A DNA stretch of 22,897 nucleotides. Origin: an uncultured Oscillospiraceae bacterium (GTDB lineage Bacteria > Bacillota > Clostridia > Oscillospirales > Oscillospiraceae). The DNA lies in NCBI GenBank assembly GCA_910577415.1, contig CAJTLK010000021.1:1-22897 (forward strand), given 5' to 3'. The notes below the pieces were generated by a model. That model saw only the letters and a list, made by a program, of their open reading frames with translations. It searched no databases and had not been told where the DNA came from. Both the position numbers and the translations under genes were made by a program. Shown piece by piece: positions 15,425 through 22,023 of this stretch (its first letter is position 1; each line of letters begins with the position of its first letter).

Positions 15425-16140
15425 GCCGGGTCACCTCCTTCCAGGGAAGGGCCAATGGGCTTGCGCAGCAGGGTGAGCAGGGCCAGGATGCAGACCATGG
15501 TAGGGATGAGGAAAGAGTCGGCACCAAAGAGGAGAAGGCAACCGATGGAGGAGACCGCCCCGACGAGGGCGGTGTAGTGCTTTTTCTCCTTCAAAAGCTG
15601 CTCCAGGAGGATGACCACGAACATAGCGGTCATCACAAAGTCCAGCCCCTCGGTATTAAAGGGAATGTAAGAGCCAACAATGCCGCCCAGGGCGGCGGCA
15701 ATGACCCAATAGCTCTGGTCCAGCAGGGTAATGAAGAAATAGAACCAGCCTCTGTCCACCCCTTCGGGAACGGTGGTGGAGCAGTTGATGGAGAAAGTTT
15801 CGTCGCACAGGCCGAAGATGAGGTAGAACCGCTTCCAGCCCAGCCTCTTGTACTTGTCCAGCATGGCGACGCCATAAAAGAGGTGCCGCGCCTGGATCAT
15901 CAGGGCCATAAGAAAGGCGGCGGCGGGGGCAAAGGGGGAGAGGAGCATCTCTACTACAATAAACTCCAGCGATCCGCCGAAGATGATGAGGGCCATGAGC
16001 ATGGGATACCAAAACGGGAAGCCGGAGACGTTCATATAAATGCCGTATGTAAAACCCAGAAAGCCAAACCCGGTGAGAATGGGAATGGTGTAGGGGAAGG
16101 CAGCGGCCAGAGCCTTGCGGCGGGTGCCGGAAGTGGGCAT
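15421..16140 (-). CDS. azlC: AzlC family branched-chain amino acid permease
   Basis: 239-residue integral membrane protein, the large subunit of the AzlCD exporter. Several hydrophobic segments are seen (FPYTIPILTGFGFLGFTYG; PMLMALIIFGGSLEFIVVEM; C-terminal LFGADSFLIPTMVCILALL). The AzlC pattern FGGSLEFI, followed by ARHLFYGVAML and FGLCDETFSI, is intact. AGGAGGG lies about seven bases before the ATG. A promoter sits 33 bp upstream. A regulator (AzlB or Lrp-like) is not found next to it. Confidence 0.94.
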   Translation of the reverse strand: MPTSGTRRKALAAAFPYTIPILTGFGFLGFTYGIYMNVSGFPFWYPMLMALIIFGGSLEFIVVEMLLSPFAPAAAFLMALMIQARHLFYGVAMLDKYKRLGWKRFYLIFGLCDETFSINCSTTVPEGVDRGWFYFFITLLDQSYWVIAAALGGIVGSYIPFNTEGLDFVMTAMFVVILLEQLLKEKKHYTALVGAVSSIGCLLLFGADSFLIPTMVCILALLTLLRKPIGPSLEGGDPA

Positions 16141-16172
16141 GGTGGATCCCTCCTGTCGAAAAACGCTTCACC

Positions 16173-16201
16173 ACTATACCACAGGAGGGGGAAAAAGGCA
16201 A
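16173..16201 (-). promoter_or_regulatory. azlCD promoter
   Basis: On the minus strand TTGCCT (complement of 16196-16201) and TATAGT (complement of 16173-16178) are 17 bases apart, a good sigma-A match. It lies in the 116-bp gap between the serpin stop and azlC. That gap also holds a small GC hairpin (GGGGC-GCT-GCCCC, minus strand, near 16219-16231) without a T-tract. Confidence 0.65.
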
Positions 16202-16256
16202 GCAGGAAGCGACCAAGGGGGCAGCGCCCCGTGGAGCGTGACAGCCCGCTGTTTCC

Positions 16257-17495
16257 TTACGCCAGATTTTCTACCGTACCCAGGAACAACGGCGCGCCGT
16301 TCTCCAGGTCTACGATGCCGCAAACGAAGGGCCGGTCAAAGGAGAGGACCACCAGATCATCGGGAGGCATGGCGGCGCCGCACTCCATGATGACCGCCGT
16401 CACCGCGGCGGCCTCGGTGCCCTCCTCGTTGACTTTGAGGACGGTCTTGTGGATCACGTCGCCGATGTAGAGGGGGCCATTGGCAGTCCCCATCCCGGTA
16501 AAGTCGGCCTTGTCCACATCGAAGGCCCCGACCAGGCCCATGGTCTGCAAAGGCTCCGCCAGAGAGCCGGACCACTCCAACTCATACCTGGGTACGGACA
16601 GAGACACCAGCCGCTCTTGCTCGTTTTTCAGCAGAGAGGAGATGGTGGAGCCGTCCCAAGCGTCCAGATAGTCGGTGAGGGAGACCCCCTCGTCAGGGAG
16701 CATGAGCAACAGACCCAACCGCCTGTCGTCGTAGGGAAGGAGCACTCCCTGGCCATTGTCGTGGGAGAGATATCGTTCGTTTCTAGTCCCGTTAGACATG
16801 CCCTGGGGCTGTGAGATGGTGCCATCGGCGTTGGTGAAATCAATGGTCCACTCGAAATGGGGCGTATCAAAGGGGAGATAAAATTTGTTTTTTAGATAAA
16901 GGGCGTTGACCAGGGCCAGCACTGCCTGGTCGGAGAATTTTTCCACTGTCTTGGGGATGAGGCCGTGGGTGGCCTCCTTCACCCAGTCGTTTACCGCATT
17001 GACGGTGGCTGACTTCTGGAGATCGGCGTAAAATAGCTCCGCCCCGTATATTTGACGGCAACGGGCGGCAAAGAGGTCGTCCATAGTGAGCTGAGGGTCG
17101 CACCACAGGCTGTTGACGATATTGGCCTGGGTGGAGCCGCCAAGGCTCTGATAATCATGGGTCATATTGACGCAAAGGCTGTTGAGGGTGTCCACGTCCA
17201 TGCCGAACAGGGCCTCAAATTCCTCGAGGGTGTCGCCGCCGGCGCCGTTGGCCGTCATGCCCAGGGCCAGGGCAGTGGAGAGGGGGGAGAGAAGGGCGTT
17301 TTTTCCCTCCTCTCGGCTGCGGCGCAGCAGCTCCAAGCCAAAAGCGGCATAGGCCTCATAGGGCTTGCCCTCCACATTCAGCTGGGTGGAGACGTGGACC
17401 TCTCCGGGCACTTCGGGAACCTTTTCCGCCGCGCCGGCGGCGCAGGAGGCCAGGAGGGAAAAGCTCAATACCAGTGGGATAAGGCGTTTTTTCAT
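16257..17495 (-). CDS. serpin, predicted lipoprotein
   Basis: 412-residue serine protease inhibitor of the serpin family, which traps proteases by inserting its cleaved reactive loop into a beta sheet. The signal peptide ends in a lipobox LASC with C18, so it is probably lipidated and held on the outer face of the membrane. Serpin features seen: LLSPLSTALALGMTANGAGGDT, NALYLKNKF, the breach-type VNEEGTEAAAVTAV hinge (G359 corresponds to P15) and the C-terminal FDRPF...APLFLGTVENL signature. The small residues after the hinge suggest an inhibitory serpin; the scissile bond probably lies near ECGAAM, but I cannot set P1. The start at 17495 is chosen for the AAAGGAG site and signal peptide; 16 more codons upstream are open. 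Target unknown; gut proteases are plausible. Confidence 0.93.
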   Translation of the reverse strand: MKKRLIPLVLSFSLLASCAAGAAEKVPEVPGEVHVSTQLNVEGKPYEAYAAFGLELLRRSREEGKNALLSPLSTALALGMTANGAGGDTLEEFEALFGMDVDTLNSLCVNMTHDYQSLGGSTQANIVNSLWCDPQLTMDDLFAARCRQIYGAELFYADLQKSATVNAVNDWVKEATHGLIPKTVEKFSDQAVLALVNALYLKNKFYLPFDTPHFEWTIDFTNADGTISQPQGMSNGTRNERYLSHDNGQGVLLPYDDRRLGLLLMLPDEGVSLTDYLDAWDGSTISSLLKNEQERLVSLSVPRYELEWSGSLAEPLQTMGLVGAFDVDKADFTGMGTANGPLYIGDVIHKTVLKVNEEGTEAAAVTAVIMECGAAMPPDDLVVLSFDRPFVCGIVDLENGAPLFLGTVENLA

Positions 17496-17576
17496 GGGAA
17501 ACACTCCTTTCAGAAGGCCAGCTATATCCTTTTGACGAAACACATGGAAGAAAGTTCCCCATAAAAGGACGGTGCG

Positions 17577-17595
17577 GCAAAATGAGCTATTTTGC
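17577..17595. promoter_or_regulatory. dyad between the divergent serpin and DivIVA-like genes
   Basis: GCAAAAT-GAGCT-ATTTTGC is a perfect 7-bp inverted repeat with a 5-base centre, in the 204-bp divergent intergenic region. It lies about 42 bp upstream of the DivIVA-like gene's -35 box and could be an operator or a fortuitous palindrome. I found no convincing promoter for the serpin in the rest of this gap. Confidence 0.35.
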
Positions 17596-17636
17596 GTTCA
17601 CAAGCTGCCGGATACGCGAAAGAGCGTTTTCCGTGG

Positions 17637-17665
17637 TTGTCAACTGCAAAAGTTTGTGTTATGAT
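17637..17665 (+). promoter_or_regulatory. promoter of the DivIVA-like gene
   Basis: TTGTCA (17637-17642) and TATGAT (17660-17665) are separated by 17 bases, a good sigma-A match. Transcription would start near 17672, leaving a short leader with GGGGGAG before the ATG at 17700. Confidence 0.75.
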
Positions 17666-17699
17666 GAAAGACATGATAAAGAGCAAGGGGGAGACCTCC

Positions 17700-18368
17700 A
17701 TGAACGATAAGGGATTCCAGTTCCGCACGGCGGCCTTTGGCGGCTTTCGCAAGGAGGATGTGCTGGCCTACCTGGAGCAGAGTTCAAAAGCGCATTCCGA
17801 GCGGGTGAATGCCCTTCAACGGGAGCTGGAACAGGCCAAGGCCGCCTGTGCCGAGGATCAGAAGGAGAACAGCGGCCTCACAGGTGAAGTGACCAGGCTT
17901 CAGGAGAAGCTGGCCCAATTTTCCGCCGACCTGACCGCCGCTACTGCCCGAAAGAACGAACTGGAGCAGCTCACCGCCCAGCTCCAGAGCGAACTGGAAG
18001 CTATGCGCCCTGCCGCTGAGGCGTATGAGGCCATCAAGGAGCGCACCGCTGGTATTGAGCTGGAAGCTCATGGTCGGGCCCAAGCCATTGAGGAGGAAGG
18101 CCGTCAGAAGGTGAAGGCCCTTCAGGAGCAGGTGATCCGCTGGTTTGAGAAGGTCTGCGCCGCCTATGACCGAATGCGGGGGGATGTGGACGCCACCATG
18201 AATCATGCCATTCGGGAGATGGCCCGTACCCACCAGAACTTTCAGGATATCTCCGGGGACTTTGTCGCCCACGACAAGGCCCTGGAGGAGGTCCGCAAGA
18301 TCATGGAGGCGGCGGAAATTGCCAAGCGCCCCCCGGAGCCTCTGCCTCTGGACCCGGAGGAAAAATAG
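17700..18368 (+). CDS. DivIVA-like coiled-coil protein
   Basis: 222-residue cytosolic protein. The N-terminus FRTAAFGGFRKEDVLAYLEQ resembles the start of DivIVA/GpsB-like proteins of clostridia (hydrophobic residues, GG turn, then a helix with DVLAYLE). A long Glu/Gln/Lys-rich coiled coil follows (about residues 30-165), then a second helical segment and a Pro-rich acidic tail. Proteins of this class mark curved or dividing membrane sites, but nothing here shows which process this one serves. The ATG at 17700 is chosen for the GGGGGAG site and because upstream in-frame ATGs fall at the -10 box and initial transcript. It is a single-gene unit with its own promoter and terminator. Confidence 0.75.
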   Translation: MNDKGFQFRTAAFGGFRKEDVLAYLEQSSKAHSERVNALQRELEQAKAACAEDQKENSGLTGEVTRLQEKLAQFSADLTAATARKNELEQLTAQLQSELEAMRPAAEAYEAIKERTAGIELEAHGRAQAIEEEGRQKVKALQEQVIRWFEKVCAAYDRMRGDVDATMNHAIREMARTHQNFQDISGDFVAHDKALEEVRKIMEAAEIAKRPPEPLPLDPEEK

Positions 18369-18387
18369 AATAGAAAAGATCGCTCCC

Positions 18388-18426
18388 TTGGGAGGACGCT
18401 TCATGAGGAAGTGTCCTCCCAATTTT
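18388..18426 (+). terminator. intrinsic terminator after the DivIVA-like gene
   Basis: TTGGGAGGACGCTTC (18388-18402) and GAAGTGTCCTCCCAA (18408-18422) form a 15-bp stem with one G-U wobble and an ATGAG loop, followed by TTTT. Confidence 0.9.
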
Positions 18427-18487
18427 GCTTGGATATCCTTGTCACAGATCAGGCTTTGTCCAGTCTAATCGTATAGGAGGTGTTTTT

Positions 18488-19330
18488 ATGAGCACAAAAG
18501 CAGATCAAGAGCTGCTGGATCTGATCGGGCAGGCTACGGCGGGGGATAAGGCCGCGTTGGAGACGGTACTGTCTGGGGTGCAGGATCTGGTATTTAACCT
18601 TTCCCTGCGGATGCTGGGCACGTTCCACGACGCGGAAGACGCATCCCAAGATATTTTGCTGAAGGTGATGACCCGCCTGTCCTCTTTCAAGGGGGAGAGC
18701 GCTTTTACCACTTGGGTGTTCCGCATTGCGCTCAACCACTTGAAGGATTACAAGAAGCATATGTTTGCGCAATTTCCCCTGAGCTTTGAATTTTATGGGG
18801 ATGATATCCGCAACGGAAGGGCAGGGGATGTGCCAGACTTGACCCAGAACGTGGAAAAGGCGATCTTGGCGGAGGAACTGAAGCTCTCTTGCACGAACGT
18901 CATGCTCCAGTGCCTGGACTCGGAGAGCAGGTGTGTGTTCATTCTGGGTACTATGTTTCAGGTGGACAGCCGCATTGCGGGGGACATTTTGGGGATCAGC
19001 CCGGAGGCATACCGGCAGCGGCTTTCCCGGGTGCGGAAGAAGATGGCGGATTTCCTTTCAGAATACTGCGGCGAATACGGAAAAGGAAGCTGCCGCTGCG
19101 TGGACCGGGTCAACTACGCTATCCAGAACCACCGCATTGCCCCTGACCGGCTGGATTTCACCGGGGCAAAGCCCGGCGCAGTTATGGAGGTGAAGGCAGC
19201 CATGGAGGAGATAGACGGTTATTCCCAGCAGTTTGCCTTTTGCCGGACATATCAATCAACGGAGCGGTTGCGGCAGATGCTCAAAAATTTCTTGGACGGT
19301 CCGGCTTTTTCCACCGTCGCGGAAGCTTGA
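18488..19330 (+). CDS. sigma-70 family (ECF-like) RNA polymerase sigma factor with Cys-containing C-terminal extension
   Basis: 280-residue sigma factor. Region 2 is seen at about residues 30-95 (FNLSLRMLGTFHDAEDASQD, then SAFTTWVFRIALNHLKDY), and region 4 at about 138-190 (LDSESRCVFILGTMF, then IAGDILGISPEAYRQRLSRVRKKM). No region 1.1 or 3 is evident, so it is ECF-like. An extension of about 85 residues follows, with C194-x7-C202-x-C204 and a later Cys in FAFCRTYQ, which could bind metal or sense a signal. No anti-sigma gene is adjacent, so the tail may do the regulating. The ATG at 18488 has AGGAGG seven bases upstream. A weak TTGTCA (18439) with TCTAAT (18464) at 19-base spacing may be its promoter. 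The DUF2461 gene follows after 13 bp. Confidence 0.88.
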   Translation: MSTKADQELLDLIGQATAGDKAALETVLSGVQDLVFNLSLRMLGTFHDAEDASQDILLKVMTRLSSFKGESAFTTWVFRIALNHLKDYKKHMFAQFPLSFEFYGDDIRNGRAGDVPDLTQNVEKAILAEELKLSCTNVMLQCLDSESRCVFILGTMFQVDSRIAGDILGISPEAYRQRLSRVRKKMADFLSEYCGEYGKGSCRCVDRVNYAIQNHRIAPDRLDFTGAKPGAVMEVKAAMEEIDGYSQQFAFCRTYQSTERLRQMLKNFLDGPAFSTVAEA

Positions 19331-19343
19331 GGGGGGTGAGCGG

Positions 19344-20027
19344 ATGGATACGCGGATGATCTTGAAATACCTGGCCGACCTGAGCGCCAATAATGACCGT
19401 GAGTGGTACCATGCCCACAAGGCCGAGTACCAGCGGGCCAATGCGGAGTTTGAGGAATTGGTGCAGCAACTGATACTTCGGATCGGAGAATTTGACGGCA
19501 GTGTGCTGGGCCACGCACCCAAGGAACTGACCTTCAAACTGGTGCGGGACACCAGATTCAGCCGGGATAAATCCCCCTACAACCCGGCGTTCCGGGCGCA
19601 CATCTCGTCCATGGGAAAGCTGCCTATCCCGGTGGGCTATTACCTGATGCTCAAGCCGGACGGTCAGTCGTTCCTGGGCGGCGGACTGTTTGCCGACATG
19701 TTCAAGGACGCCACCCGGATGGTGCGGGACTACATTTCAAATCACGGAAGTGAATGGGAGACGATCATCACCGCTCCAGCATTTCGGGAACATTTTGCTG
19801 TGGGTGGGGCGGCGCTGAAAAATGTTCCGCCTGAGTATGAAAAGGATCATCCTCAGGCGGAATATCTGAAGTATAAAAGTTGGTACTTGGAATATCCACT
19901 CCAGGACACTGTGCTGATGGACGGGAAGAGGTTTTTGGATGAAGCGGCGGAAATTTTTCGCCTGATGAAGCCATTCAACGACTATCTGAACAAAGCCCTT
20001 ACGAATTTCAAAATGCCGGAGAGATAG
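19344..20027 (+). CDS. DUF2461 family protein
   Basis: 227-residue protein of DUF2461 (TIGR02453), function unknown. The family hallmarks are NNDREWYHAHKAEY near the N-terminus, FKLVRDTRFSRDKSPYNPAF at about residues 64-83, GYYLMLKPDG, and GGGLF in the middle. No signal peptide or membrane segment is seen. The ATG at 19344 follows GAGGGGGGTGAG; the frame is open upstream inside the sigma gene. It probably shares a transcript with the sigma factor gene and may be part of the response it controls, but that is inferred from spacing only. Confidence 0.88.
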   Translation: MDTRMILKYLADLSANNDREWYHAHKAEYQRANAEFEELVQQLILRIGEFDGSVLGHAPKELTFKLVRDTRFSRDKSPYNPAFRAHISSMGKLPIPVGYYLMLKPDGQSFLGGGLFADMFKDATRMVRDYISNHGSEWETIITAPAFREHFAVGGAALKNVPPEYEKDHPQAEYLKYKSWYLEYPLQDTVLMDGKRFLDEAAEIFRLMKPFNDYLNKALTNFKMPER

Positions 20028-20034
20028 CAAAGTA

Positions 20035-20068
20035 AACGCCGGCAGGGCGAAAGTGCCCTGCCGGCGTT
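20035..20068. terminator. hairpin terminator between convergent genes
   Basis: AACGCCGGCAGGGC (20035-20048) and GCCCTGCCGGCGTT (20055-20068) form a perfect 14-bp stem with a GAAAGT loop. The T-tract is poor on the plus strand (GTTG) and better on the minus strand (TTTACTTT), so it probably ends both the DUF2461 unit and the convergent Na/Pi gene. Confidence 0.75.
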
Positions 20069-20105
20069 GTTGCACATTATAGACGGAACATTTTGGCGCG
20101 GTCTC

Positions 20106-21890
20106 TTACAACGGCTCATCCTTGATCGGGTCAAAGTAGGTTGCCTTGCAGGCGCCGAAAAGCAGCTCGAAGCGGGGATCGTGGCTATGGTGAAGCTCAT
20201 GGGTATAGGCGTGGGCGTCGGTACGGACCAGGTCGCCCTTGGGGGCGGTCTCCTGGAGGACCCGGAGGGCCACGTTGGAGCAGTGGTCGGAGATCCGCTC
20301 CAGTCCCACCAGCAGCTCCAGAAATTGTGCGCCCTGATCGGCGGTACATTTTCCGGCGCGGAAGCGCTCGATATGCCGGGAGCGCAGCTCCTCCCGCATC
20401 AGGTCTACGACCTCCTCGATGGGTTCTACTTGGAAGGCCAGATCATAGGAGCGATCCCGGTAGCAGTCCAGGGCCTTTTCAATGGCCTCTCCCACTGCGG
20501 CGGTAATGGACTCCAACTCGTGTTGGGCGGAGGGAGTGAAAGAAACGCCTTTTTCATTCATAGCCTGGGCGCATTCAGAGATATTGACCGCATAGTCCCC
20601 GATACGCTCAAAATCGCTCAGGACGTGAAGCAGCTCGGTGATGTGGGCGCTGTCCTGAGCGGAGAGGGGGCTGTCGGACAGGCGCATGAGGTAGTTGTCC
20701 AGGGCGCTTTCCATCTTGTCCAGGGCGGCCTCGGTCTCGCCAATGTGTTCCAGGGCCTTGGGATCATACTCCCACAGCTGCTTGACACAGGCGCGGTAGT
20801 TTTCCTGGGCAAAGGTGCCCATTTGGATAACAGCGGAGTGGGCTTGCTCCAAAGCCAAGGCGGGCTTGGAGAGAAAGCGTTCGTCCAGCATGGCGGACAC
20901 ATCCAGCAGTTCGGGCTGACCGGGGACCAACTTTTCCACCAAAGCTACCAGTAGGTTGCGGAAAGGCAGCAACAGAAGGGTACAGGCAATGTTGAAGGCC
21001 AGGTGGAGGTTGGCGATAGAACCCATGTCCATGGTGGCCGTCCAGAAAGGCAAAGCAAAAATGGAGTTGACGGCGTAGAGGACAATGAGGAAAAACACCG
21101 AGCCAATGATGTTGAAAAACACGTGGATATAGGCCGTGCGGCGGGCATTCTTGCTGGCACCGATGGCCGAGAGCAGGGCGGTGACAGTGGTGCCGATATT
21201 CTGGCCCATGATGAGGGGCATAGCGGTATTAAAGGTGACGACCCCGGTGGTGGAGATGGCCTGCAAAATGCCCATGGAGGCCGAGGAGCTTTGGAGCAGG
21301 GCGGTGACAACCGCGCCCACCACTACGCCCAGAATGGGGTTGGAGAAAGCGGTAAACAGTTCTTTAAACTGGGGCAGGTCCTGGAGCGGGGCTACGGTGT
21401 CGGTCATGGTGTTCATGCCGATAAACAGTACACCCAGCCCCAGAATGATCTGACCGACGCTCTTTTTTCTGCCGCCGGAGATAAACATATAAAGCACCAC
21501 GCCCACCATGGCCAGGATGGGACCCAGGAAAGAGGGCTTGAGCATGGACAGGAGAAAGTTATCCGAGGAAATGCTGCTCAGCCGGAGGATCTGAGCGGTA
21601 ACGGTGGTGCCGATGTTGGCGCCCATAATGATGCCAACGGTCTGCTTGAGCTTCATGATGCCGGCGTTAACAAAGCCGACGCACATAACGGTGGTGGCCG
21701 CCGAGGACTGGATGAGGCCGGTAACTACCGCGCCCAGCAGTACGGCCTTGAAGACATTGTCGGTAAGCCGCTCCAGAATGCCTTCGAGGCGGCCACTGGA
21801 CAACTGGGCCAGGCCGCTGGTCATGGTGGACATACCAAAGAGAAACAGGGCGATGGCGCCCAGCATGGCGACTATATCATTTAGGCTCAA
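20106..21890 (-). CDS. Na/Pi cotransporter family protein with C-terminal PhoU domain (NptA type)
   Basis: 594-residue inner-membrane protein. Two Na/Pi-cotransporter repeats carry the QSS motifs Q61-SSAATT and Q200-SSSAS, each followed by a GANIGTT or GQNIGTT motif (about residues 90-96 and 229-234), typical of SLC34-like sodium-phosphate carriers. A cytosolic PhoU-like helical domain follows (about 345-560), with two helical halves containing DFERIGDYAVNI and LERISDHCSNVA. It may carry phosphate or act in phosphate sensing. The start is TTG at 21890: GGAGGG lies eight to nine bases before it, while the first ATG is eight codons further in and too far from that site. It has its own promoter. 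Confidence 0.94.
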   Translation of the reverse strand: MSLNDIVAMLGAIALFLFGMSTMTSGLAQLSSGRLEGILERLTDNVFKAVLLGAVVTGLIQSSAATTVMCVGFVNAGIMKLKQTVGIIMGANIGTTVTAQILRLSSISSDNFLLSMLKPSFLGPILAMVGVVLYMFISGGRKKSVGQIILGLGVLFIGMNTMTDTVAPLQDLPQFKELFTAFSNPILGVVVGAVVTALLQSSSASMGILQAISTTGVVTFNTAMPLIMGQNIGTTVTALLSAIGASKNARRTAYIHVFFNIIGSVFFLIVLYAVNSIFALPFWTATMDMGSIANLHLAFNIACTLLLLPFRNLLVALVEKLVPGQPELLDVSAMLDERFLSKPALALEQAHSAVIQMGTFAQENYRACVKQLWEYDPKALEHIGETEAALDKMESALDNYLMRLSDSPLSAQDSAHITELLHVLSDFERIGDYAVNISECAQAMNEKGVSFTPSAQHELESITAAVGEAIEKALDCYRDRSYDLAFQVEPIEEVVDLMREELRSRHIERFRAGKCTADQGAQFLELLVGLERISDHCSNVALRVLQETAPKGDLVRTDAHAYTHELHHSHDPRFELLFGACKATYFDPIKDEPL

Positions 21891-21940
21891 GATCGGTTCC
21901 CTCCAATGTAAAAGAGTGGATGCCAGACGATTCTGGAAAT

Positions 21941-21969
21941 ATTATATCTGCTTTTCCCCCCGCGGTAAA
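21941..21969 (-). promoter_or_regulatory. promoter of the Na/Pi cotransporter gene
   Basis: On the minus strand TTTACC (complement of 21964-21969) and a perfect TATAAT (complement of 21941-21946) are 17 bases apart. No Pho-box-like direct repeat was recognised beside it. The rest of the 133-bp gap to the next gene holds only a weak GC hairpin. Confidence 0.7.
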
Positions 21970-22023
21970 CAAAAACAGGAGAAGGCAGGCGCATTTCGCC
22001 CTTTTCCACAAGATTTCACGCTC

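Noticed and set aside
16219..16231. Terminator of the serpin gene
   Set aside because: The minus-strand hairpin has only five stem pairs, no T-tract after it, and overlaps nothing else supportive.
15056..16470. Plus-strand frames across azlD, azlC and the serpin 3' end
   Set aside because: Their composition is shadow-like (Gly, Glu, His rich), while the minus-strand frames give recognisable AzlD, AzlC and serpin proteins with ATGA overlap and ribosome sites.
20067..21884. Two plus-strand frames (20067-20954 and 21003-21884) opposite the Na/Pi cotransporter gene
   Set aside because: Both are low-complexity complements of a gene with clear motifs (QSS repeats, PhoU), and neither has its own start signals.
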